From NCBI GenBank assembly GCA_900547475.1, contig URGW01000012.1, positions 15,841 through 79,840 on the forward strand: 64,000 nt of DNA. Direction: 5' to 3'. The translations under genes were made by a program, and so were the position numbers. This document shows, piece after piece, positions 1-8,389 of this stretch. Position 1 is the first letter of the stretch; each line of letters starts with the position of its first letter. The stretch comes from an uncultured Clostridium sp. Its GTDB lineage: Bacteria; Bacillota; Clostridia; Clostridiales; Clostridiaceae. The notes beneath the pieces were generated by a model. It saw only the letters and a list, made by a program, of their open reading frames with translations, was not told the DNA's origin and did no database searches.

Positions 1-20
1 TACCCCGGAGGCAGTTTTTT
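1..20 (+). terminator. 3' half of a terminator cut by the window edge
   Basis: The window opens with TACCCCGGAGGCAG followed by six T residues. This is the look of the descending arm and U-tract of a Rho-independent terminator whose ascending arm lies before the window. It would end a gene upstream of base 1. Confidence 0.5.
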
Positions 21-25
21 AATAT

Positions 26-54
26 TTGACAAAGATAAATATTAGGAATAAACT
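26..54 (+). promoter_or_regulatory. Putative sigma-A promoter of the Mrp-like gene
   Basis: TTGACA at 26-31 is followed after 17 bases by TAAACT at 49-54. The -35 matches consensus and the -10 is only moderate. It sits just after the partial terminator and 44 bases before the start codon. Confidence 0.35.
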
Positions 55-97
55 TAGGATAAATATAAAAAAAGATACATAAAATGAGGTGAAATTA

Positions 98-940
98 ATG
101 GGAAACTGTAGTACATGTCCAAGTCACGGATCATGTGGAAAAGATGAAACACAGTGTGGAATTGAAAATAATCCAGAAAATAAAATAAAAAATATAATAG
201 CTGTAATGAGTGGTAAAGGTGGAGTTGGAAAATCTACAATGTCTGTTATGATGGCAAGACAATTAGCTCAAAGAGGATATAGGGTAGGGATTTTAGATGC
301 TGATATAACTGGGCCTAGTATACCAAGATTACTTCATATAGAAGAAGAAAGGGCAAGGGGAACAGAAACTCTTATTTTTCCTGTAGAAAGTAGTGAAGGA
401 ATTAAGGTAATGTCTTTGAATCTTGTTGTAGAAAAAGAAGATGAAGCTGTTATTTGGAGAGGACCGGCTATAGTTAATGTTGTAAAACAATTTTGGACTG
501 GGGTATATTGGGGTGAATTAGATTATTTAATAATAGATATGCCACCGGGAACTGGTGATGTACCATTAACTGTAATGCAAACTATACCTATAAAAGGGGT
601 AGTTATGGTTTCTATTCCTCAAGATATGATTTCTATGATAGTTTCTAAGTCTATAAATATGGCTAGAAAAATGAATATAGATATATTGGGGGTAATAGAA
701 AATATGAGTTATATTAAATGCCCAGATTGTGATAAAACTATTAAGTTATTTAATGGAGAAAATACTGAAAAGTTCTTAAATGATATGAATGTAGAGCTAT
801 TAGGGGAATTGCCTATGCATAGAGCTATAACTAACTATGGATCTATAGAATTAATTGAAGAAGAGGAAGAAGTAGCTGAATTATTTGATCCTATAGTTGA
901 GAAGGTGATAGAAAAATCAAAGAAAAAATTAGTGTTGTAA
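98..940 (+). CDS. Mrp/NBP35-family Fe-S cluster carrier ATPase
   Basis: A P-loop ATPase of the Mrp/ApbC/NBP35 family, thought to bind and transfer Fe-S clusters in the cytoplasm. The deviant Walker A motif SGKGGVGKST is at residues 38-47. The N-terminus carries four cysteines (C4, C7, C13, C20) like NBP35-type members, and a CxxC (C208, C211) near the C-terminus is the bridging cluster site of the family. A GTG at 89 in the same frame would lie inside the ribosome-binding site GAGGTG (86-91), so the ATG at 98, six bases after it, is chosen. At 280 residues the length is normal. The target proteins are unknown. Confidence 0.9.
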   Translation: MGNCSTCPSHGSCGKDETQCGIENNPENKIKNIIAVMSGKGGVGKSTMSVMMARQLAQRGYRVGILDADITGPSIPRLLHIEEERARGTETLIFPVESSEGIKVMSLNLVVEKEDEAVIWRGPAIVNVVKQFWTGVYWGELDYLIIDMPPGTGDVPLTVMQTIPIKGVVMVSIPQDMISMIVSKSINMARKMNIDILGVIENMSYIKCPDCDKTIKLFNGENTEKFLNDMNVELLGELPMHRAITNYGSIELIEEEEEVAELFDPIVEKVIEKSKKKLVL

Positions 941-1009
941 TTTAAATAAATTTTTATTTCTAATGTTTAATTATAAGTATGATATTATAATTATAGAATC
1001 ATTAATTAG

Positions 1010-1050
1010 AAAATTATCCACGATTAAATTAAGAAATCGTGGATAATTTT
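1010..1050 (+). terminator. Strong hairpin after the Mrp-like gene
   Basis: A perfect 16-bp inverted repeat (1010-1025 against 1035-1050) has a 9-base loop and a short T run at the end of the descending arm. It probably ends the Mrp-like transcript. The rest of the 459-base gap (941-1399) holds only the promoter and operator described next. Confidence 0.6.
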
Positions 1051-1249
1051 CGTTAGAATAGGTATTTTATAATAATAGCAAATTTAAAATAAAAAATACT
1101 TTAATAAAAAGTAACTATGAAATACTTAGTATATTAAAGAGGAATAGGTAAATAAGATATTGTAAGTACAATTTAAATGAGAATACATAATTAATCCATA
1201 AAAACAAAATAATAGTAAAAATAAATTGTAATAAATATACATAAATGTA

Positions 1250-1279
1250 TTGACAATCCTATGAGGAATTAGTTACAAT
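1250..1279 (+). promoter_or_regulatory. Putative promoter of the arabinose-oligosaccharide operon
   Basis: TTGACA at 1250-1255 and TACAAT at 1274-1279 are separated by 18 bases. Both hexamers are good. Transcription would begin near 1287, leaving a leader of about 110 bases that contains the palindrome at 1348-1369. Confidence 0.45.
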
Positions 1280-1347
1280 AATATTGTAATAATTCAATAA
1301 AATAAAAATAAATTGATTTTAAAAGGGTATTTAGATATTTGAGTGTC

Positions 1348-1369
1348 TACATAAGCTTAAGCTTTTGTA
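1348..1369. promoter_or_regulatory. 22-bp imperfect palindrome, likely operator
   Basis: The two 11-base half-sites are TACATAAGCTT and its inverse with one mismatch, centred on AAGCTTAAGCTT. It lies between the putative promoter and the lipoprotein gene, where a roadblock or repressor site would act. The ArsR-type regulator encoded later in this operon is the obvious candidate ligand, but this is inference. Confidence 0.45.
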
Positions 1370-1399
1370 ATATATTTATATGAATTATGGAGGGGTATT

Positions 1400-2794
1400 A
1401 TGATTAAGATGAAAACGTTTAAGAGATTGATGGGTCTTGTATTAGCTACATCATTAACTACGGGTTTAATGGTTGGATGTGGATCTAATAAAGGTACAGA
1501 CGATTCAGAAGCAACAAGTGAATCAGAAGAGGGTACATCAGATGAAGCTGAAGAGGAGCCAACAGTAGTAACTGTAGGGGATGAAAATGGTACTGAATTT
1601 GAAATGTGGACATTTGTTGAATTGCATGCTCAATTCTATCAAGAAATGGTTAAGGAATGGAATGAGCAAAATCCAGATAAAACAATTAATTTAAAGATGA
1701 CAGTTTTACCTTTTGGTGATATGAATACTAAATTACAATCATCTTTACTAGCTGGAAAGGGAGCTCCAGATTTATGTGACATAGAAGTTGGACAATTCCC
1801 TAATTTCTTAAAAGGTGTGCCACAATTAGAAACATTAAATGATGTTGTTGAACCTTATAAGGATTCAATTGTAGAATCAAGACTTAATCTTTATAGTAAA
1901 GATGGAAATATATATGGGCTACCAACACATGTTGGTGCAACAGTTGCTTTTTATAACACTGAATTATTAGAAGCTGCAGGTATTGATTATACAACAATTA
2001 AAACTTGGGATGATTTTAAAGAAGCTGGTAGTAAGTATTACGAAGCTACAGGGAAGTATTTAGGAACTGCAGATACAGGTACATTATGGACTGAATCATT
2101 AATGCTTTCAGAATTAGGTAGTGATTATACAGATGAAGATGGTAATCCAATTATTAATAGTGATGAAATGAAAAAAGTTTTATCAACATTAAAAGATCTT
2201 CAAGACAGCAATGCAATTGCTACAATAGCAGGTGGACAACCAGATATGGAAGAAGCTTTTGGTGAATACAACAAAGGAAATTATGCTTGTGCTATTATGC
2301 CAATGTGGTATATGTCAAGATTTATAAACTATATGCCGGAATTATCAGGTAAAATTGCTATAGCTCCAGCTCCAGTATTTGAAGAAGGACAAGATCGTTC
2401 TGTTGGTGGAGGAGGTACTGGTACGGTTGTTACTAAGCAATGTGAAAATGCCGATTTAGCTAAAGAGTTCTTAGCATTTGCTAAACTTTCAGAAGAAGGT
2501 AATGTTAAAGTTTGGGAAATACTAGGTTTTGATCCTGTTAATACTGCTGTTTGGGAAAATGAAGAAGTTACTAATAATCCAGATAACCAATATGTCCAAT
2601 ATTTCCAAAACAATCCATTTGATGTATTAAAGGAAATTAGAGATGAGATTGGATTATGTAAGATTGTCGAAAATACTCCATCTATAAATGAAGTTTTATG
2701 TACAACTACTTTAAATAGTATATTTGAAGATGGTGGAGATGTAAATGAAGAATTAGATTATGCACAAGAAGAAGTAGAAAATGCAATTCAATAA
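1400..2794 (+). CDS. Sugar ABC transporter substrate-binding lipoprotein
   Basis: A CUT1-type extracellular solute-binding protein of 464 residues. The N-terminus has a lipoprotein signal with cysteine 27 in the lipobox (MVGC), followed by an acidic Ser/Thr/Glu linker, then the bacterial solute-binding fold. It would capture oligosaccharides outside the membrane and deliver them to the two permeases that follow. The start at 1400 has GGAGGGG four bases upstream; the second ATG at 1409 is also possible. The glycosidases in the same operon (GH51, GH43) point to arabinose-containing oligosaccharides. No ATPase gene is present in the operon. Confidence 0.88.
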   Translation: MIKMKTFKRLMGLVLATSLTTGLMVGCGSNKGTDDSEATSESEEGTSDEAEEEPTVVTVGDENGTEFEMWTFVELHAQFYQEMVKEWNEQNPDKTINLKMTVLPFGDMNTKLQSSLLAGKGAPDLCDIEVGQFPNFLKGVPQLETLNDVVEPYKDSIVESRLNLYSKDGNIYGLPTHVGATVAFYNTELLEAAGIDYTTIKTWDDFKEAGSKYYEATGKYLGTADTGTLWTESLMLSELGSDYTDEDGNPIINSDEMKKVLSTLKDLQDSNAIATIAGGQPDMEEAFGEYNKGNYACAIMPMWYMSRFINYMPELSGKIAIAPAPVFEEGQDRSVGGGGTGTVVTKQCENADLAKEFLAFAKLSEEGNVKVWEILGFDPVNTAVWENEEVTNNPDNQYVQYFQNNPFDVLKEIRDEIGLCKIVENTPSINEVLCTTTLNSIFEDGGDVNEELDYAQEEVENAIQ

Positions 2795-2866
2795 ATAAAA
2801 TTATAGAAGTGTAGAGTTCATCATTTTAGATGAACTTTGCATAATCTATACGAGAGGAGTAAAACA

Positions 2867-3757
2867 ATGGTAAAAAGATTTATATATAATAAAAAAGTTG
2901 CACCATATGTATTTATATTACCATTTATAATAATATTCTTAGTGTTCTTTATATCACCTATGGTAAGAACTATAATAATGAGTTTTCAATCAGTTTTACC
3001 AGGAATAACTGAATGGGTTGGACTTGATAATTATAGCAAGTTATTAGGAGATAAAGTATTTCTTAAGGCTATTATGAACAGTATGAAATATATGATTTGG
3101 ACCTTAATATTACTTATTCCAATTCCTATGTTACTTGCAACAGTTTTAAATAGTAAATTTGCTAAGGGAAGAGAGTTCTTTAAATCTGCATTATATTTAC
3201 CAGCATTAACATCTGTAGTTGTTGCAGGTACAATATTTAGATTGGCGTTTAGTGAATTAGATGGTGCTGTAATGAACTCTATTATAGGTTTCTTTGGAAT
3301 GGAACCTATAAAATGGTTAAAAAGTGCAGGAACGGGTTTTTTTGCATTATTACTTTTAGCATGCTGGAGATGGACAGGTGTTAATATGTTATATTTTCTA
3401 TCAGGTCTTAAGAATATACCAGATGAATTATATGAATCAGCTGATATAGATGGAGCAAGTGCTATTCAAAAATTTATTTATATTACAATTCCACAATTAA
3501 AACCAACAATAGTATACGTATTAACTATTTCAATATATGCTGGATTAGCAATGTTTACAGAAAGTTATATGATTTGGGGTGGAAATGCTTCACCAAAGAA
3601 TATAGGACTTACAATTGTAGGATACTTATATAGACAAGGTATTGAAAAGAATGCAATGGGATATGCATCTGCAGTTGGTATTATATTATTTATAATAGCA
3701 ATGACTATTAATATGATTCAATTAAAATTAAATGGAACATTTTCAAAGGAGGAGTAG
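2867..3757 (+). CDS. Sugar ABC transporter permease (MalF/UgpA type)
   Basis: An inner-membrane permease of 296 residues with six hydrophobic segments. The EAA-type loop, in the region reading SADIDGAS, is where the ATPase docks. The ATG at 2867 follows AGGAG by seven bases; an in-frame TTG at 2837 has no such site and is rejected. It forms the channel together with the next gene, 3 bases downstream. Substrate specificity comes from the lipoprotein just upstream. Confidence 0.9.
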   Translation: MVKRFIYNKKVAPYVFILPFIIIFLVFFISPMVRTIIMSFQSVLPGITEWVGLDNYSKLLGDKVFLKAIMNSMKYMIWTLILLIPIPMLLATVLNSKFAKGREFFKSALYLPALTSVVVAGTIFRLAFSELDGAVMNSIIGFFGMEPIKWLKSAGTGFFALLLLACWRWTGVNMLYFLSGLKNIPDELYESADIDGASAIQKFIYITIPQLKPTIVYVLTISIYAGLAMFTESYMIWGGNASPKNIGLTIVGYLYRQGIEKNAMGYASAVGIILFIIAMTINMIQLKLNGTFSKEE

Positions 3758-3760
3758 GTA

Positions 3761-4654
3761 ATGGCTAATTTAAATGTATCAACAAATATAGAAAAACCAA
3801 TAAAAAAGAAAGCTGTTAGAAATAAAAAGCGTTTGGCATTACAAGTATTAGTTTTTACTTTATTCCTTATTTTATCCTGTATTGTAATTATACCTTTTTA
3901 TATATTAGTTATTTCATCATTTAAGCCAGGAAATGATTTAATACGTTATGGAATAAACTTAAAGATTGAATTAGATAAAATGTCTTTAGATAATTTTATA
4001 TTCTTATTTACTGGAGATCATCAGTATTTTACATGGTTCTTTAATAGTTTATTTTTAACAGCTGTGTCTGTAATAATAACTTTATTTGTATGTGCAGCAG
4101 TTGGATATGGATTTTCAATGTATGACTTTAAGTTTAAAAATTTCTTATTTATTTGTGTATTATTCGTTATGATGGTTCCTTTTGAAATATTAATGGTACC
4201 TATGTATAGTCAGATAATAGATATGGGATTAATAGATACTTATTCGGGAATTATACTGCCAGGAATAACTAGTGCTTCTACTATATTTTTCTTTAGGCAA
4301 TATTTAATGGGAATTCCAAGAGATTTAATTAATGCAGGAAGAATTGATGGTGCATCAGAATATGGAATTTTCTTTAGGATAATAATTCCAGTTATGAAAC
4401 CAGCATTTGCTGCTATGGCAATTTTAAATACAATGGGTGCTTGGAATAATTTATTGTGGCCTTTACTAGTTTTAAAGACTGACACTAAATTTACTTTGCC
4501 AATAGGATTAAATACATTATTAACTCCTTATGGTAATAACTATGATTTATTAATAGTAGGCTCATTCTTCTCAGTGATTCCAGTATTAATAATTTTCTTA
4601 TGTTTCCAAAAATACTTTATTGATGGTATGACAGCAGGAGCTGTTAAGGGATAA
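3761..4654 (+). CDS. Sugar ABC transporter permease (MalG/UgpE type)
   Basis: The second permease subunit, 297 residues, with a basic N-terminal tail, six membrane segments and a typical EAA loop (AGRIDGAS). The start codon follows the AAAGGAGGAG site that overlaps the end of the previous gene, so the two are translationally linked. The C-terminus (YFIDGMTAGAVKG) is the usual end of this family. Confidence 0.9.
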   Translation: MANLNVSTNIEKPIKKKAVRNKKRLALQVLVFTLFLILSCIVIIPFYILVISSFKPGNDLIRYGINLKIELDKMSLDNFIFLFTGDHQYFTWFFNSLFLTAVSVIITLFVCAAVGYGFSMYDFKFKNFLFICVLFVMMVPFEILMVPMYSQIIDMGLIDTYSGIILPGITSASTIFFFRQYLMGIPRDLINAGRIDGASEYGIFFRIIIPVMKPAFAAMAILNTMGAWNNLLWPLLVLKTDTKFTLPIGLNTLLTPYGNNYDLLIVGSFFSVIPVLIIFLCFQKYFIDGMTAGAVKG

Positions 4655-4688
4655 AAAAGAGTGATAAAACTAAAGGGAGAGATATCAT

Positions 4689-6206
4689 ATGAGTAAAAAA
4701 GCAAAAATGATAATAGATAAAGAATTTAAAATATCAGAAATTGATAAAAGAATTTATGGATCTTTTATAGAGCATTTAGGACGAGCTGTATATGGTGGAA
4801 TATATGAACCAGGACATTATTCAGCAGATGAAAATGGATTTAGAAAAGATGTTATAGAGTTAGTTAAAGAATTAAATGTACCAATTGTAAGATATCCAGG
4901 AGGAAATTTTGTATCTAATTTCTTTTGGGAAGATAGTGTTGGACCAGTAGAGGAAAGACCAAGAAGATTAGAACTTGCATGGAGAAGTTTAGAAACAAAT
5001 GAGGTTGGATTAAATGAATTTTCTAAGTGGACAAACTCAATTAATTCAGAAATAATGATGGCAGTTAATTTAGGAACTAGAGGAATTTCAGATGCATGTA
5101 ATTTATTAGAATATTGTAATCATGAAGGTGGGACTAAATATAGTGATTTAAGGATTAAACATGGAGTAGAAAAGCCACATAAAATTAAGACTTGGTGTTT
5201 AGGAAATGAGATGGATGGTCCATGGCAATTAGGTCACAAAACTATGGAAGAGTATGGAAGATTGAGTGTTGAAACAGCAAGAGCAATGAAAACTATAGAT
5301 CCAAGTATAGAGCTTGTTTCTTGTGGAAGTTCTAATACAGGAATGCCAACTTTCCCAGAGTGGGAAGCAACAACATTAAATCATAATTATGAAGAAATAG
5401 ATTATGTTTCGCTTCATCAATATTATGGAAATAGATTTAATGATACAGCAAATTTTCTAGCTCAATCTGTAGATATGGATGAATTTATTAAAACTGTAAA
5501 GTCTACATGTGATTATATAAAGGCTAAGAAGCGTAGCAAAAAAACTATTAATTTAAGTTTTGATGAATGGAATGTATGGTTCCATTCTAATGCAGAAGAT
5601 GATGATATCATGAAAAATAGACCATGGCAAATTGGTCCAGCGTTATTAGAAGATATTTATAATTTTGAAGATGCACTATTAGTTGGGTTAATGTTAATAA
5701 CGTTATTAAAACATAGTGATAGAGTTAAAATTGCTTGTATGGCACAATTAGTAAATGTTATTGCACCAATAATGACGGAAAAGAATGGCCCTGCATGGAA
5801 GCAAACAATTTATTATCCTTATTTACATGCTTCAAAATATGGAAGAGGAATAGCATTGCAATCAGTAATATCATCACCAAAACATGATACAATAGATTTT
5901 ACAGATGTTAATGATGTAGAATCTATTGCAGTGTATAATGAAGAGAAGGAAGAGGTTACTATATTTGCAGTAAATAGAAATTTAAATGAAGATATTAATT
6001 TAGATTGTGATGTAAGGAGTTTTGAAGGTTATAAGATAATAGAACATATAGTCTTAGAGAATAATGATATGAAAGCTGTAAATTCTATTGTTAAAGAAAC
6101 AGTTACACCTAAATTAGTTAGTAGAAGTGAATTAGTTGATGGAGTTTTAACTGCACAATTAAGCAAAGCTTCTTGGAATGTAATTAGATTAGGAAAAGAT
6201 ATGTAA
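4689..6206 (+). CDS. abfA: Alpha-L-arabinofuranosidase, GH51
   Basis: An intracellular GH51 enzyme of 505 residues that removes alpha-L-arabinofuranosyl side groups from arabino-oligosaccharides. The acid/base glutamate is E174 in GNEMDGPW and the nucleophile is E293 in DEWNVWF, almost the numbering of the characterised Geobacillus AbfA. The YPGGNF motif near residue 73 is also typical. There is no signal peptide, so the substrate must be imported first, which fits the transporter genes 34 bases upstream. The gene symbol follows family convention. Confidence 0.93.
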   Translation: MSKKAKMIIDKEFKISEIDKRIYGSFIEHLGRAVYGGIYEPGHYSADENGFRKDVIELVKELNVPIVRYPGGNFVSNFFWEDSVGPVEERPRRLELAWRSLETNEVGLNEFSKWTNSINSEIMMAVNLGTRGISDACNLLEYCNHEGGTKYSDLRIKHGVEKPHKIKTWCLGNEMDGPWQLGHKTMEEYGRLSVETARAMKTIDPSIELVSCGSSNTGMPTFPEWEATTLNHNYEEIDYVSLHQYYGNRFNDTANFLAQSVDMDEFIKTVKSTCDYIKAKKRSKKTINLSFDEWNVWFHSNAEDDDIMKNRPWQIGPALLEDIYNFEDALLVGLMLITLLKHSDRVKIACMAQLVNVIAPIMTEKNGPAWKQTIYYPYLHASKYGRGIALQSVISSPKHDTIDFTDVNDVESIAVYNEEKEEVTIFAVNRNLNEDINLDCDVRSFEGYKIIEHIVLENNDMKAVNSIVKETVTPKLVSRSELVDGVLTAQLSKASWNVIRLGKDM

Positions 6207-6340
6207 AGTATATTAACTAAGTATCTTAAATCTAAAATTATTAGTTTACTATAGTAGTTTTTTAATCGCTTTGTAATTTACTTGCAAATTAATATTAATA
6301 AAAATTAAAAAGTGGTTTTTACAAGAAGGAGTGTCGCAGA

Positions 6341-7273
6341 ATGTTAAAAGAAATTGAACTAAGTTATAGTGATAAAAATGAGATGCTTAGTGTAATAAAG
6401 GCATTAGCAAATGAATCAAGAATAAATATTTTGCAACTATTAGATAGAGGATGTTTAAATGTAAATGAGATTGCTGAAACTTTAGATTTACCAGTATCAA
6501 CAACAGCATTAAATATAAAGATTTTAGAAGAAGCTGGATTAGTGCTTACAGAGTTACAGCCTGGAATTAGAGGATCTATGAAGGTAAGTAGTAAGGCTTG
6601 TAGTAACATTATTATTAATTTGAATGATAGCATAAATACTTTATCAGAAAATTGTGTTTATATAAATATGCCTATTGGTAACTATAGCGATTGTTTGATA
6701 TCGCCATCTTGTGGATTAGTTAGTGAAAAAGGAAGTATAGGTAGATTTGACAAACCAAGTAGTTTCTATTATCCAGAAAAAGTTAATGCTCAGTTGTTAT
6801 GGTTTTATAAAGGATATATAGAATATAAGTTTCCATATGAAAAATTAAAAAATAAAAAAATATATATGTTGGAAATTTCAACAGAAATATGTTCAGAAGC
6901 TCCACATTATAGAAATGATTGGCCATCAGATATAACTATGTGGATAAATGATATAGAAGTTGGAACATGGACTAGTCCAGGTGATTTTGGGGGTAGACGT
7001 GGAAGAAATAATCCACAATGGTGGCCAGATACAATAAATCAATATGGATTATTAAAATATTGGAGAATTAAGAATACAGGCACTTATATTGATGATGTAA
7101 AATTATCAGATAAAACAATTGATGATTTTAAGATTACAGAAAATGATTTTATAAGTGTAAGAATTGGTATAAAAGAAAATGCAAAGAATATAGGCGGAAT
7201 AAGTATATTCGGAAAATCTTTTGGTGATTATCCACAAGATATAATAATGAAAATAGAGTATGAAAAAATATAG
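6341..7273 (+). CDS. ArsR-type HTH regulator fused to a large uncharacterised C-terminal domain
   Basis: Residues about 8-90 form a winged helix-turn-helix of the ArsR type (ALANESRINILQLL, then VSTTALNIKILEEAGLV). The remaining 215 residues are rich in Trp, Tyr and Gly (for example NNPQWWPDTINQYG) and look beta-stranded, unlike the short metal sensors that usually carry this fold. No metal-binding cysteine pattern is obvious. Its place between the GH51 and GH43 genes suggests a sugar-sensing regulator of the operon, with the C-terminal part as ligand domain. That role is inference. The operator could be the palindrome at 1348-1369. Confidence 0.8.
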   Translation: MLKEIELSYSDKNEMLSVIKALANESRINILQLLDRGCLNVNEIAETLDLPVSTTALNIKILEEAGLVLTELQPGIRGSMKVSSKACSNIIINLNDSINTLSENCVYINMPIGNYSDCLISPSCGLVSEKGSIGRFDKPSSFYYPEKVNAQLLWFYKGYIEYKFPYEKLKNKKIYMLEISTEICSEAPHYRNDWPSDITMWINDIEVGTWTSPGDFGGRRGRNNPQWWPDTINQYGLLKYWRIKNTGTYIDDVKLSDKTIDDFKITENDFISVRIGIKENAKNIGGISIFGKSFGDYPQDIIMKIEYEKI

Positions 7274-7314
7274 TAAAAATATTGTAAGTTTGGTATTAAA
7301 TATGGGGGAGAGTT

Positions 7315-8259
7315 ATGACAGTTAAAGAATTAGTAAAACCTATTATATTACAAAGAGCAGATCCGTGGATATATAAACACATAGATGGATATTATTATTT
7401 TTCAGCTTCAGTACCTGAATATGATAGGGTTGAAATAAGGAGAGCAAAAACAATAAATGGATTATCAGAAGCAGATGGGGTAACTATTTGGAGAAAACAT
7501 GATGAAGGTATGTTAAGTGCAAATATATGGGCACCTGAAATTCATTATATCGATGGAAAATGGTATATATATTTTGCAGCAGCTAGAACTACAGAAACAA
7601 ATGAGGGATTATTTGATCATAGAATATTTGTATTAGAAAATGAGAGTGAAAATCCATTAGAGGGTGAATGGGTAGAAAAAGGGCAATTAAAAACTAATTG
7701 GGAATCTTTTGCATTAGATGCAACTACATTTGAGCATAATGGAGTTAGATATCTAGTTTGGGCTCAAAAAGATCCTAATATATATGGGAATTCTAATTTA
7801 TATATTGCAAAGATGAAGAATCCTTGGACAATAGAAGATGAACAGGTAATGATTGCAGAACCAGAATATGATTGGGAGAAAATTGGGTTCTTAGTTAATG
7901 AAGGGCCAGCAGTACTAAATAGAAATGGAAAGATATTTATTTCATATTCTGCAAGTGCTACTGATTATAATTATTGTATGGGAGTTTTAATTGCTGATGA
8001 AAATAGTGACTTGTTAAATAAATATTCTTGGCATAAGTCAGAAAAGCCTGTTTTAAAGACAGATGAAGAAAATGGTATATTTGGACCAGGACATAGTTGC
8101 TTTACTGTTTCAGAAGATGGTAAAAAAGATATGTTAGTATATCATGCAAGGAATTATAAAGAGATAGTAGGAGATCCACTATATGATCCTAATAGGCATA
8201 CATTTGTTAAAGAATTAGGTTATGATGATAAGGGAAATATAATATTTGATTTGAAATAA
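7315..8259 (+). CDS. GH43 family glycosidase, probably arabinofuranosidase or arabinosidase
   Basis: A five-bladed beta-propeller enzyme of 314 residues with the three GH43 acidic residues visible: D16 in RADPW (base), D135 in ALDATTF (pKa modulator) and E196 in NEGPA (acid). It has no signal peptide or binding module, so it acts in the cytoplasm on imported oligosaccharides. GH43 members split arabinan, arabinoxylan or xylo-oligosaccharides, and the sequence does not show which. It is the last gene of the operon and is followed by a strong terminator. Confidence 0.88.
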   Translation: MTVKELVKPIILQRADPWIYKHIDGYYYFSASVPEYDRVEIRRAKTINGLSEADGVTIWRKHDEGMLSANIWAPEIHYIDGKWYIYFAAARTTETNEGLFDHRIFVLENESENPLEGEWVEKGQLKTNWESFALDATTFEHNGVRYLVWAQKDPNIYGNSNLYIAKMKNPWTIEDEQVMIAEPEYDWEKIGFLVNEGPAVLNRNGKIFISYSASATDYNYCMGVLIADENSDLLNKYSWHKSEKPVLKTDEENGIFGPGHSCFTVSEDGKKDMLVYHARNYKEIVGDPLYDPNRHTFVKELGYDDKGNIIFDLK

Positions 8260-8270
8260 TTTTTGTAGAT

Positions 8271-8318
8271 GACTCTAAAATATTTTTTATTGATAAAATA
8301 TTTTAGAGTCAAGTTTTT
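8271..8318 (+). terminator. Terminator of the arabinose-oligosaccharide operon
   Basis: A perfect 16-bp inverted repeat (8271-8286 and 8295-8310) with an 8-base loop, followed by AAG and a T run. The convergent gene on the other strand ends at 8390. Confidence 0.85.
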
Positions 8319-8389
8319 TACTAAACCAGTTTTTGGTGCCTCATAAATAAGTTTAAATTAATGAGGTAAAAATTTTAACCTTAGTAAAC

